Below are positions 8,303-16,997 of a DNA stretch of 64,000 bases, one piece after another (the stretch's first letter is position 1; the number at the start of each line of letters is the position of its first letter). The stretch is from Enterocloster clostridioformis (lineage in GTDB: Bacteria; Bacillota; Clostridia; Lachnospirales; Lachnospiraceae), in NCBI RefSeq assembly GCF_020297485.1, contig NZ_JAIWZC010000002.1, positions 62,001 to 126,000 of the forward strand. Direction: 5' to 3'. A program made the translations under genes and the position numbers. The notes beneath the pieces are model-generated. The model was given only the letters and a program-made list of their open reading frames with translations, searched no databases and was not told the origin of the DNA.

Positions 8303-9694
8303 TTATTTGGTCATGGCCTTTTCACTTTCCCAGCCTGCCTTCATATCATCCACAACAGCCTGCCACTCTTTCCCGCCCTGGGCATACTGTAACAGGGATG
8401 CTCCAAAGTCATCCTTAAAGGTCTGGCTTGGGAAGGAAGTGAAGTTCCAGGATATGGAATACAGATTGCCATTACTCATGTATCTGTCAACTTCTTTGGC
8501 CAGTGGGTCGGATGGCTTCTCATCGGCTGTAAAGGTGTCAAATGGCGCGATAAAGCCCAGCCTGTTTGTTATATAGTCCTTACCTGTCTCAGAGCTGAAC
8601 AGCCATGTTAAGAAGTCAAGGGACGCCTGCTGGTCCTCAGCCTTTGCCTGGCTGTTGATGGTGAAAAAGTTCTCGGTACCGATACATAACCCCTGCTTCT
8701 CTTCGCCGGCCATTCCGGTGTAAATCGGAAGGAATTTCACATCTTCTTCTTTTACAGTGTTGCCTTCAACGCCAGCCACCTGGCTCCATCCCCAGTTGCC
8801 GTTCTGCACCATGGCAACCTTGCCCAGAGCGAATTCAGCCATGGAATCCTCCACGGTCTTAGCGCCTACCATCTTCGGGTCCGTACAGGAATTATTCAAA
8901 TACAAATCGAAAATGTTCTTAAAATTATCGGAATACCTAAAGTCGATAGCGTCCTTGTCATTCACACCGTCATCTTTATATTCATAATAAACCGGAAGGT
9001 TTGCAAGATGGGTCTGCCATCTCCAGTCTTCGCCAGGCGCGAAGGATGTGGAGGCGAACACACCGTCAATTCCCAAATCCGCTTTTCTTGCCTGCATATC
9101 CTCGGAAACAGCCTTTAGTGTATCAAAGTCATTAATCTCATCCATGGATGCTGCCTTAGCGCCGTCCAATGCAAAATACTTCCGCATGATTGCGTCATTG
9201 TAAATGATTCCGTATCCCTCTACAACATAGGGGATTCCGTATACGCCGTCACCATCTGTAACCGCCATGGTCTTATCTACCAGGTGGCCGTAGATTTCCG
9301 TATCACTTAAATCGCGGCAGTACTTAGCCCATGACTTATAGCCAATGGGTCCGTTAATCTGGAACAGTGTGGGAGGTTCCTTCTTCGCCACTTCAGACTT
9401 CAGGGTCTGCTCATACGTCCCGGCCGCCGCGGTCTGGACCTTCATCGGTATCCCGGTCTCTGCCGTGTACTTCTCTGCCAGCTCTACCCATACATCTGCA
9501 ACCTCAGGTTTAAAGTTCAGGTAATAAATCTGTCCCTTTCCATCGGCCGATACCGGTTCCCCTGACTGTGTCCCCTCCGCCGCTTCTCCCGCGGGGGATT
9601 GCGCGGTCCCTGATGGTTTGGAAGAACACCCGGCCAGTGTGCCTGCCGCCATAGCTGCCGCCAGTGAAAGTGCTGCAAGTTTCCTCAGTTTCAT
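8303..9694 (-). CDS. Family 1 extracellular solute-binding lipoprotein
   Basis: 463 residues. A lipoprotein signal peptide ends in the lipobox LAGC (Cys near residue 22), followed by a Ser/Gly/Ala-rich linker and a family 1 sugar-binding fold. Typical family segments are VQNGNWGWSQVAG near 300 and DFLTWLFSSETGKDY near 365. It is the first gene of the minus-strand locus, under the promoter and LacI-type operator at 9796-9851, and delivers substrate to the two permeases. The sugar is probably a maltodextrin by association with malQ. Confidence 0.93.
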   Translation of the reverse strand: MKLRKLAALSLAAAMAAGTLAGCSSKPSGTAQSPAGEAAEGTQSGEPVSADGKGQIYYLNFKPEVADVWVELAEKYTAETGIPMKVQTAAAGTYEQTLKSEVAKKEPPTLFQINGPIGYKSWAKYCRDLSDTEIYGHLVDKTMAVTDGDGVYGIPYVVEGYGIIYNDAIMRKYFALDGAKAASMDEINDFDTLKAVSEDMQARKADLGIDGVFASTSFAPGEDWRWQTHLANLPVYYEYKDDGVNDKDAIDFRYSDNFKNIFDLYLNNSCTDPKMVGAKTVEDSMAEFALGKVAMVQNGNWGWSQVAGVEGNTVKEEDVKFLPIYTGMAGEEKQGLCIGTENFFTINSQAKAEDQQASLDFLTWLFSSETGKDYITNRLGFIAPFDTFTADEKPSDPLAKEVDRYMSNGNLYSISWNFTSFPSQTFKDDFGASLLQYAQGGKEWQAVVDDMKAGWESEKAMTK

Positions 9695-9795
9695 AATTAT
9701 ATCCTCCTTCCGTATCCACGTTCTCTGCCGCGGATACTTTCCATACTGTGATACATTTGTACAATGTTTCCAGAAACCTTCCCGGTAACGATATC

Positions 9796-9851
9796 GGTAA
9801 CGTTTCCAATAACCTTGAATTCAATATAGCACAATATATGAGGTAAGACAA
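9796..9851 (-). promoter_or_regulatory. Promoter and LacI-type operator of the maltodextrin operon
   Basis: On the minus strand a -35 box TTGTCT (9846-9851) and a -10 box TATATT (9823-9828) are spaced by 17 bases. About 16 bases below the -10 lies GGTAACGTTTCC (9796-9807; GGAAACGTTACC on the other strand), a near-perfect palindrome with the central CG of LacI/GalR operators. A second half-like copy (CGGTAACGATATCGG) lies immediately beyond, at 9783-9797. Placement just past the start site predicts repression by roadblock. Confidence 0.7.
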
Positions 9852-9920
9852 GTATTTTTTGATTGGAATTCATATTTTTGTTACAATATCATAATTTCAT
9901 CTCTCACTTTTATGCAATCA

Positions 9921-10094
<174 letters not shown>

Positions 10095-10224
10095 TTACCA
10101 AAGTATTTTCAATTATTGCTTCAATTTTTTGTTTTTTGTGGTAGTATTCATTTCAGGGGGGCAGCATTCCATACAACAGCAGAAAGGCATTAAGATAAAA
10201 GAATAAAAGCAAGGGAGTGATAAA

Positions 10225-10929
10225 ATGAGCGATAAAATATTATTAGTAGATGATGAAAGAGATATCGTAGATTTAATTGCAGAAGTTTTACAACAAGACG
10301 GGTTCCGGTTGATCCAAAAAGCTTACTCCGGTTCAGAGGCACTAAGGCTATGCGAAGAATTCAACCCGGATATCGTTGTATTAGACATAATGCTCCCAGA
10401 CATAAACGGAATAGAAGTGTGTAAAAAAATTCGTGAGTTTTCTATCTGCTCTATTCTTTTCTTATCATCAAAAAATGATGATATCGACAAAATACTCGGA
10501 CTGTCATGTGGTGGCGATGATTATATCACGAAACCCTTCAGCCCAAGAGAAGTTGTGTTTCGGATAAAAGCGCAGCTTCGCCGTCAACAATATCATACGG
10601 ACAGGCAATTAAATGAAAAAAACAGGATTATTGTTGACAGTCTCTCACTTGACAAAGGCAGCAGCCGAATTTATAAAGCCGGAAAAGAGATTGCCTTAAC
10701 AGGACGGGAATTTCTTCTTTTATCCTATTTAATGGAAAATGCAAATAAAATTATCAGCAAAGAACAATTATATGAACAGGTCTGGGGCGAGTACAGCAGT
10801 ATTTGTGATAACACCATTATGGTCCATATACGGCATATACGCGAAAAGATTGAGGATACCCCCTCTGCCCCGCAGCAGCTGGTTACAGTCAAAGGCTTGG
10901 GATATAAATTAAAGAAAAGGATTGATTAA
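10225..10929 (+). CDS. OmpR-family response regulator
   Basis: 234 residues. Receiver domain: acidic pocket in LLVDDERD, phosphoacceptor Asp in IVVLDIMLPDINGIE (near residue 53), conserved Lys in YITKPFSP (near 102). The DNA-binding winged helix spans about residues 135-232 (LTGREFLLLSYLMENANKI, then the recognition part MVHIRHIREKIE and GLGYKLKK). Ribosome binding site AAGGGAGTG. The kinase gene begins immediately after its stop codon. The cluster of TTAAGGTT repeats at 12339-12378, ahead of the ABC genes, is a plausible binding site. Confidence 0.93.
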   Translation: MSDKILLVDDERDIVDLIAEVLQQDGFRLIQKAYSGSEALRLCEEFNPDIVVLDIMLPDINGIEVCKKIREFSICSILFLSSKNDDIDKILGLSCGGDDYITKPFSPREVVFRIKAQLRRQQYHTDRQLNEKNRIIVDSLSLDKGSSRIYKAGKEIALTGREFLLLSYLMENANKIISKEQLYEQVWGEYSSICDNTIMVHIRHIREKIEDTPSAPQQLVTVKGLGYKLKKRID

Positions 10930-12342
10930 ATGAAAAAATCGGGATACCGTTCCATTTTGCATATCTATTTGATGTTTTTTATAGCCTTACTCAGTGTTAT
11001 TGCTTTTTCCGGAATATTTCTGCTATCAGTAGTAAGTGTCAATACCCCGGATGGAGCAACCGTGAGAAGCAATTATCCAAAAGAATTTACAGAGAGCTTC
11101 TCCGAACAAATTATTTTTATTGATGACAGACCACAAATCAAACAGTCTGGCTTAGAATTATTACAGACAAATAATGCCGGATTACAGGTATTAGATGGTG
11201 GCGGAAAGGAACTGATTCACTACCAAACGCCGGAAAACGCGAAAACATTTTATTCTGACGCGGACCTTTTACGGCTTTACCAGACAGGACATCTAAATGA
11301 TAATCAGTCAACATCATTTGTTAGCAGCTTAACATATAATAAAAAAAATTACACATATATTATTCATTTTCCAGTGAATATTGCAAAAGTCACCATGTAT
11401 TTGAATGGGGAAAAATTTACAACAGGTAAAACAATCATTTTATTATGTTTGGGTATAACGCTTTTCATCATACTTATGGCTGGCATAATATACGGTTTCT
11501 GGATAACCAAAATAATAAACCGTATAACCGTATCTATAAAGGCTGTTGCAAAACGCTCTTATACGCCTGCGGTTAGTACAGGCGTTTTTCAAGATGTATT
11601 TGAAAGCTTGGATTGTTTAGATACTGAAATCAAGACCAGTGACAATATAAAAGAAAATACGGAAACAATGCGAAAAGAATGGATTGCCAATATTACGCAT
11701 GATTTAAAAACTCCTTTATCCTCAATAAAAGGATACGCCGAAATTTTATTTGATAACAAGGATGTATCAAGCGAACAGATAAAGAAATATTCAAATGTAA
11801 TTCTAAAAAATGTTTCTTATATGGAGTCCCTGATTGATGATTTAAAGCTGACATACCAATTAGAGAATGGTATTGCTCCGCTTCAATGTACAGAACAAAA
11901 TTTTGTCCGTTTTTTAAAGGAACTGGTGATTAATGTGTTAAATCATCCAGAATATGAAGAACGCACAATTCATTTTGATTGTACAAAAGAGAATATCATG
12001 CTCTCTTTTGATCACAAATTAATGACAAGAGCTTTTCAGAATTTGATTATCAATGCTTTTGCACATGGAAATGATGATACAGAAATCACGATAAGAATAA
12101 CCGTATTGAATAATATACTTCAAATTATTGTTTCCGATAATGGAAAGGGTATGAGGCCGGAAGAGGTTAATCATTTATTCCAAAGATATTATCGTGGGAC
12201 AAATACAGAAAAGAAAACAGCGGGTACGGGCTTGGGGCTTGCGATAACAAAAAGCATCACCGAAGCCCATGGCGGTAATATTTCCGTTGAAAGTGAAATA
12301 GGACTTGGAACAGATTTTAAAATATGTTTTCCCCTAAATTAA
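10930..12342 (+). CDS. Sensor histidine kinase
   Basis: 470 residues. A membrane helix near residues 8-31, an external sensor region of about 125 residues, a second helix near 160-188, and then a HAMP-like linker. The HisKA phosphoacceptor lies in EWIANITHDLKTPLSSIKGY (near residue 255), and the ATPase domain shows N (NLIINAFAHG), G1 (VSDNGKGM) and G2 (GTGLGLAITKS) boxes. It abuts the response-regulator gene. With the downstream exporter genes it resembles envelope-stress or antimicrobial-peptide sensing modules of Firmicutes. The signal is unknown. Confidence 0.92.
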   Translation: MKKSGYRSILHIYLMFFIALLSVIAFSGIFLLSVVSVNTPDGATVRSNYPKEFTESFSEQIIFIDDRPQIKQSGLELLQTNNAGLQVLDGGGKELIHYQTPENAKTFYSDADLLRLYQTGHLNDNQSTSFVSSLTYNKKNYTYIIHFPVNIAKVTMYLNGEKFTTGKTIILLCLGITLFIILMAGIIYGFWITKIINRITVSIKAVAKRSYTPAVSTGVFQDVFESLDCLDTEIKTSDNIKENTETMRKEWIANITHDLKTPLSSIKGYAEILFDNKDVSSEQIKKYSNVILKNVSYMESLIDDLKLTYQLENGIAPLQCTEQNFVRFLKELVINVLNHPEYEERTIHFDCTKENIMLSFDHKLMTRAFQNLIINAFAHGNDDTEITIRITVLNNILQIIVSDNGKGMRPEEVNHLFQRYYRGTNTEKKTAGTGLGLAITKSITEAHGGNISVESEIGLGTDFKICFPLN

Positions 12343-12378
12343 GGTTAATTAAGGTTTCCTGCAAGTTAGATTAAGGTT
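12339..12378 (+). promoter_or_regulatory. Direct repeats of TTAAGGTT, candidate response-regulator sites
   Basis: Perfect TTAAGGTT copies start at 12339, 12349 and 12371, and a weaker one (GCAAGTTA) at about 12361. The spacings of roughly 10-12 bases are about one helical turn each, as in OmpR-type tandem sites. The array overlaps the end of the kinase gene and leads into the ABC transporter genes, so it may be where the adjacent regulator binds. Confidence 0.5.
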
Positions 12379-12418
12379 GATGGCTTATTATAAACTATAA
12401 TAGCTGTCAACCTTTTTT
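12373..12418 (+). terminator. Long hairpin with T run between kinase and ABC genes
   Basis: AAGGTTGA (12373-12380) pairs with TCAACCTT (12407-12414), with further inner pairing (TATTATA with TATAATA) around a small loop. A run of six T follows (12413-12418). It should terminate transcription of the two-component genes. Its stem also contains a TATAAT-like sequence, so it may double as part of a promoter for the transporter. Confidence 0.65.
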
Positions 12419-12448
12419 CTTCTATAAGGGGGTGAAAAGGCTTCCTAC

Positions 12449-12586
12449 ATGACACGGGCGCAACAAATTGCAGATGATGTATGTTCTAAACAGTCATTGG
12501 AAGCTGGTTCTATATCTGGTGCAGCACTGACAAGTGATACTGTTTTAAAAGCAGTAGAAAATGCACTTAAACCGAAGGAAAAGTAA
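12449..12586 (+). pseudogene. C-terminal fragment of an FMN-binding domain protein
   Basis: The 45-residue frame (MTRAQQIADDVCSKQSLEAG onward) ends SISGAALTSDTVLKAVENAL plus a short basic tail. This matches the end of FMN-binding (NqrC/RnfG-like) domains, which carry the SGAT-T motif where the flavin phosphate is linked; here SGAALTS replaces it. The rest of the gene is missing and a stop lies shortly upstream in frame. It sits between the two-component system and the ABC permease. It could be translated as a small protein, but looks like a remnant. Confidence 0.5.
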
Positions 12587-12616
12587 TGTATCTTTTTAAA
12601 GAAAGCAGGTGCGGTT

Positions 12617-15097
12617 TTGAAAATAATTTTAAAGTACATTGTAACAAATGTTAAGGAACGAAAAGTCAGGACAATTGTGATGTTTCTTTCAATCCTTTTA
12701 TCCACCGTACTTTTATTTGTTTCCTTTTCAATCGGCACATCTTATGAAAACGCGCAGCGGAAAATGGCACGTGGAATGGCGGGAAGCGCAACGGTAGCTG
12801 TGCGTTTCAAGGATACGAACCGTGGAATAAATACAAATGATATTCCCGCCTTATCCTCTATCCAGGCCAAGGTGGGCATGTTAAAGGGAACAGCATTATA
12901 TCATGAAAACGGATATTATGAAACAATTGATTTGATAGCTTCTGATTTAACGCAATTAAATCAAATCAATAAACCCAGATTAGTCAACGGGGAGGGAATA
13001 AGAGATTTCTCGGGAAATCAAGTTATATTGCCAGACCGCTTTACTTCTAAAATAGGAATTGAAAAAGGCGATACCATAACCTTTCAAATAGGCGGCGTAC
13101 CAATCGAATTTAAAGTTACTGAAATTGCCTCTTATGATACAGTTTTTTTAAGGCATACCAGAGGCGCAACCGCATTACTTCCAGAAACAACACTGGCTTC
13201 CATTTTACAGAAAGAACATGGGTATAGCGAAATCTTAATAGAGCCTGTTGAAAGTGTTTCTACCAAAGAATTGGTGGGTATGCTGTCGGAAGAACTTTCT
13301 GGGGAGCCCGTAACCATCTCGGAGATTGTAAATGAAAACCAAATAGCAGCTGATGCAAGGCAGAAATCCATGCCTTTTTTTCTAATCAGTTTCTTTTCGT
13401 TGACCATTAGTGTTTTCATTATTTACAGCAGTTATAAGGTCATTACGTTGGACCGTTTACCCATTATTGGCACATTCCGCAGCATTGGAGCGACACAAAA
13501 AACGGTAACCCGCATTTTAATGCTTGAAAGCGCATTATATTGCTGTATGGGCGGCATTGCAGGTATACCCCTTGGAATTGTTGTTCTAAAATTAATCCTA
13601 CGGGGTATGGGTAATACGCTATCACAAGGTATAGAAATACCTGTGGTTATTACAGGCGCAGCGGTGCTGCTTTCTTTTGGTGTGGCAGTCGTTGTTTCTG
13701 TATTGAGCGCCTGGATACCTGTCCGCCGTGCCAGCCGCTTGCCTATTAAGAATGTTGTACTTGGCGTCGCGGAAGAAACACAAGTATCAAATCGATTTAT
13801 TGTTGGAATTGGTATTGTATTATTTTTGATCTCAGAAATTTTACCCAAAGTCGTTACCGGAAACATGCTGTATATTGCAGGCGGATTTTCATTGCTGGGA
13901 TTGATAATTGCAACAATATTGGTCATTCCTCTTATAACCAATTTTTTATCAAGATGTCTGGAACATATATATGTAATCATTTTCAAAAATGAGGGGTTGC
14001 TGGCTTCTAAAAATATAAGGAATAATAAGAATATTACCCAAAATATCACGCTGCTGTTTATTAGTATTTCTGCCGTAATTGCAATTACAGTAGTTGGTAA
14101 TTTCGTAAATACGTATATTACAGATGTATTTAATGGTGCAGAACTACAAGGCTTTGCTGACGGGGAAATGAGCCCGGAGTTTGTTAAACATGTCGAGGGC
14201 ATGGACGGTATAGAAAACTTATTGCCAGTCTACGTGTATAATAACCAAATGAAATGTGATGATATTACTTTTTCTCGTTTGGAAGCAACCGATAATCTAG
14301 AATTGTATAATAGAATGCTGAACCTGAACTATACCAATAAAAAAATGGAAACATCCTCTGTTTCTTCTTTTTTTAAATCCCGCTCTGTCGTATTGAGCGA
14401 GAACTGTCTAAACAGAACAGGCTGCCAAGTTGGAGATTCCATAACCATTACAAATGGTGTGGGAAGTAATTCTTATACGATTGTTGGGAGTTTTAAATCA
14501 AGGGCAACTGATGTTGAAGCGATTATTCCGTCCACCTATGCTGTGGCAGACTTCAATGCTGTTAATTATAACTTCCTTGCTTATACAGCTATTGATCCCG
14601 ATTCTGTCATGATTCAAATACGGGATTTATTTGGGGATACACAGAATTGGAGCAGAACTGTGGAAGAATTTAATACCGATGCCCTTTCTACGGTGGGAGC
14701 CTTTCTGCAACCAATGCATAGTATGACGTACTTTATATTATTGTTGGCCGCGGTTGGAATTATAAACAACCTGCTAATTAATTATATGCAGAAACGCCGT
14801 TCGATTGCTATGTATAAATCTGTCGGTCTGAGTAACAGGCAAAATATAAAAATGACGATTATTGAAAGCTTCACTTCTGGAATGATAGGTGCCTTTATTG
14901 CAATAATTATATCTTATTTAGAAATACAGACTATTTTTATCGTAGCAGGTCCAAAAATCTCAATGCTGCCAGAATTGGATTTTATGACGTTTCTATCGGC
15001 AGGGGCAATGGGAGTTTTGGTTACTTTAACAGGCTCTGTTGTCCCTATTGTGAAAAGTAAGAAAATGAAATTAGTGGAAGAAATCAAATTTGAATAG
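12617..15097 (+). CDS. ABC transporter permease with two FtsX/MacB-type domains
   Basis: 826 residues. One membrane helix near 20-40, a MacB-like external domain to about residue 250, three helices at roughly 255-370, two helices near 395-445 followed by another near 475-497, a second external domain, and three final helices from about 700 on. The VRRASRLPIKNVVLG turn after helix four is typical of FtsX-like permeases. The start is a TTG with AGGTG upstream. It is followed 15 bases later by its ATPase. Such pairs export or extract peptides and lipids rather than importing nutrients. Control by the upstream two-component system is inferred. Confidence 0.9.
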   Translation: MKIILKYIVTNVKERKVRTIVMFLSILLSTVLLFVSFSIGTSYENAQRKMARGMAGSATVAVRFKDTNRGINTNDIPALSSIQAKVGMLKGTALYHENGYYETIDLIASDLTQLNQINKPRLVNGEGIRDFSGNQVILPDRFTSKIGIEKGDTITFQIGGVPIEFKVTEIASYDTVFLRHTRGATALLPETTLASILQKEHGYSEILIEPVESVSTKELVGMLSEELSGEPVTISEIVNENQIAADARQKSMPFFLISFFSLTISVFIIYSSYKVITLDRLPIIGTFRSIGATQKTVTRILMLESALYCCMGGIAGIPLGIVVLKLILRGMGNTLSQGIEIPVVITGAAVLLSFGVAVVVSVLSAWIPVRRASRLPIKNVVLGVAEETQVSNRFIVGIGIVLFLISEILPKVVTGNMLYIAGGFSLLGLIIATILVIPLITNFLSRCLEHIYVIIFKNEGLLASKNIRNNKNITQNITLLFISISAVIAITVVGNFVNTYITDVFNGAELQGFADGEMSPEFVKHVEGMDGIENLLPVYVYNNQMKCDDITFSRLEATDNLELYNRMLNLNYTNKKMETSSVSSFFKSRSVVLSENCLNRTGCQVGDSITITNGVGSNSYTIVGSFKSRATDVEAIIPSTYAVADFNAVNYNFLAYTAIDPDSVMIQIRDLFGDTQNWSRTVEEFNTDALSTVGAFLQPMHSMTYFILLLAAVGIINNLLINYMQKRRSIAMYKSVGLSNRQNIKMTIIESFTSGMIGAFIAIIISYLEIQTIFIVAGPKISMLPELDFMTFLSAGAMGVLVTLTGSVVPIVKSKKMKLVEEIKFE

Positions 15098-15112
15098 CCG
15101 GAGGATTTAAAA

Positions 15113-15799
15113 ATGAAACCAATTACAGGCAATATTGCAATTGAAGGAAAAAATATAATGAAAGATTTTAAAATTGGAGAAACAACAACCAGAGTTTTAA
15201 AAAATGTGTCCTTAAAAGTTTTAAAGGGAGAATTTGTTTCAATTATGGGACAGTCTGGTTCCGGAAAAAGTACACTTCTATATATTTTAGGAGGGCTTGA
15301 TACACCAACAGAAGGTACCGTGTCTATGAATGGAGCAGATATCTCCCGGTTTAATGATGCTAAAATGAGTCAGATAAGACGTCAGAATATAGGGTTCGTA
15401 TTTCAATTCTATAATCTTATTCCTAATTTGAATGTTGAGGAAAATATCATGCTTCCTCTTTTGTTAGATGGCAAAAAGTCTAAAGACTATCGAAAACAGC
15501 TTGATAACATCTTAGAGATTGTGGGGCTGTCCGATAGAAGGAAGCATACGCCCAGGGAATTGTCAGGCGGCCAGCAGCAAAGAGTAGCAATCGCCCGCGC
15601 TTTAATCAGCGATCCGGAAATTTTATTCGCAGATGAACCCACGGGAAACTTAGATAGTAAGACGGGGGCTGAAATCATGAAGCTATTACAATCAATCAAT
15701 AAAAACAGCGGGCAGACGATTATCATGGTAACGCACTCTCCCGAAGCGGCAAAAAACAGCAGCCGTATTATTACTGTAAAAGACGGAATGATTGAATAG
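15113..15799 (+). CDS. ABC transporter ATP-binding protein, MacB/LolD type
   Basis: 228 residues. Walker A GQSGSGKST (near residue 44-52), Q-loop FVFQFYNLIPNLNVEENIMLP, signature LSGGQQQRVAIARAL (near 143-157), Walker B ILFADEPTGNLDS (near 163-175), and switch His in MVTHSPEAA. The LIPNLNVEEN form and short length place it with MacB/LolD/BceA-like ATPases that work with FtsX-type permeases. Good GGAGG site 8 bases upstream. It is the last gene of the exporter unit. Confidence 0.95.
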   Translation: MKPITGNIAIEGKNIMKDFKIGETTTRVLKNVSLKVLKGEFVSIMGQSGSGKSTLLYILGGLDTPTEGTVSMNGADISRFNDAKMSQIRRQNIGFVFQFYNLIPNLNVEENIMLPLLLDGKKSKDYRKQLDNILEIVGLSDRRKHTPRELSGGQQQRVAIARALISDPEILFADEPTGNLDSKTGAEIMKLLQSINKNSGQTIIMVTHSPEAAKNSSRIITVKDGMIE

Positions 15800-15899
15800 C
15801 TGTATATGACATAAGCTAAACCTAATCTACCTGGCCGGTAAAAATCCGCCCGGTAAAAGACAGATTCCGCTGCTCTCTTCTGCCGCATCTTATGACAGC

Positions 15900-15928
15900 G
15901 GCGCAAGGGGCGCGCGTCCCCTTGCGCC
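15900..15928. repeat. GC-rich 11-bp hairpin
   Basis: GGCGCAAGGGG (15900-15910) and CCCCTTGCGCC (15918-15928) are perfect complements around CGCGCGT. There is no T run. It separates the ATPase gene from the decayed Fe-S gene on the opposite strand and may terminate both, or mark an old element boundary. Confidence 0.5.
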
Positions 15929-15939
15929 AGGATGTAGAT

Positions 15940-16605
15940 TTAGTGATTCTCTATGTATGTTACTAATTGCTGATGGTATTCATCAAGGGTATCCGTATTT
16001 TTTGCGGACATTTGCCCAAACAACAAATCGGGGAGATAGTGAGGCGTCAAGCCCGCATCATAATCCGCTTCTCAACTTCTCCATTAGGGACGTATCCATA
16101 GAAGTTATCACCACAACAAATAGATTCTGTTCCATGGAACTGTGCCTCTGCGATGTTGATGCCGCCGTAGTCTGGAAGATCTGGAATATCAATACCGTCA
16201 ATAAAAGTTAGGGGAATGCCTGCAGCATACGTTGTGTGATTTAACCTCGCCAAACAAATCCTGCAGCAGCTTCAACATACGATTGGCCCCATCGTGCTTA
16301 TATAAATTCATGGCACACCCCGGATTGAAATAACAGTTTTCCGTGTTGACCTCTGATATGCTGCTTCTGATATATGGAACCCGGCGCGCCGCCCCGGTGG
16401 GGCAAACCGCGGAACAAGTCCCGCAATCAATACAAATGGCAGGATCAACTTCTAACCGGCCGCTCTGCTCTGCTATTGCATGGACAGGGCAGTTTGCGAC
16501 ACACGCCTCACAGCCTACACATTCATCAGAAATCATGTAGCTGAATGTGTCCTCTACACCTACTGTTACAGGCGGGGCCATATCCAAGGGTTTACTATTT
16601 TTCAT
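15940..16605 (-). pseudogene. 4Fe-4S ferredoxin/CCG-type Fe-S protein, frameshifted and deleted
   Basis: The first frame from the ATG at 16605 (AGGGAGG upstream) has two CxxCxxCxxxC clusters (CVGCEACVANCP, CIDCGTCSAVCP), then NPGCAMNLYKHDG and HNVCCRH. Homology continues in a second frame (about 16047-16253: DYGG, ICCGDNFYGYVPNGEVEKRI) and in a third to a stop at 15940-15942 (TPHYLPDLLFGQ, DTLDEYHQQLV, TYIENH). Intact relatives have about 300 residues with extra cysteine-rich segments between these blocks, so there are two frameshifts and internal deletions. The original was probably a heterodisulfide-reductase-like electron-transfer protein. It is dead here. Confidence 0.75.
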
Positions 16606-16997
16606 GGTCTGTTCCTCCCTTGAAAGATACCCTACAGAGACTATTCAGAAAATCACCAGAAGCAAACTGTGATTTCTGAATTTTTTTAATATTTGAATTA
16701 TACCAAAAGTTCGGCTTATCAACAATCAACTATTATATAAAAGTGGCAGTCAAAACAAGCAGGGCCTGCCGCTTTTTAATCCTGATGCTCTGCTGAATAC
16801 GGCTCCGACAAGTATACACCCCGTGCTGTTCATACATACTATTACAGGCACTCCTTTCTCAATTTTATTGTTTTATTTATCATATGGTTTCACATTCCTT
16901 TCATTTTTATGGTATACTTCATTAACAGAAGCGTGAGAATCGGAGCCATTTTCATATTCTTAAAATACAATCATTATGAATCCGGAGGATATTAATT
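16606..16997. other. Intergenic region with promoter of the amidohydrolase gene
   Basis: No ORF is supported in these 392 bases. At its right side TTCACA (16889-16894) and TATACT (16913-16918) with an 18-base spacer form a good promoter reading toward the M20 gene. GGAGG about 9 bases before 16998 is the ribosome binding site. The remainder is AT-rich and otherwise unremarkable. Confidence 0.55.
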
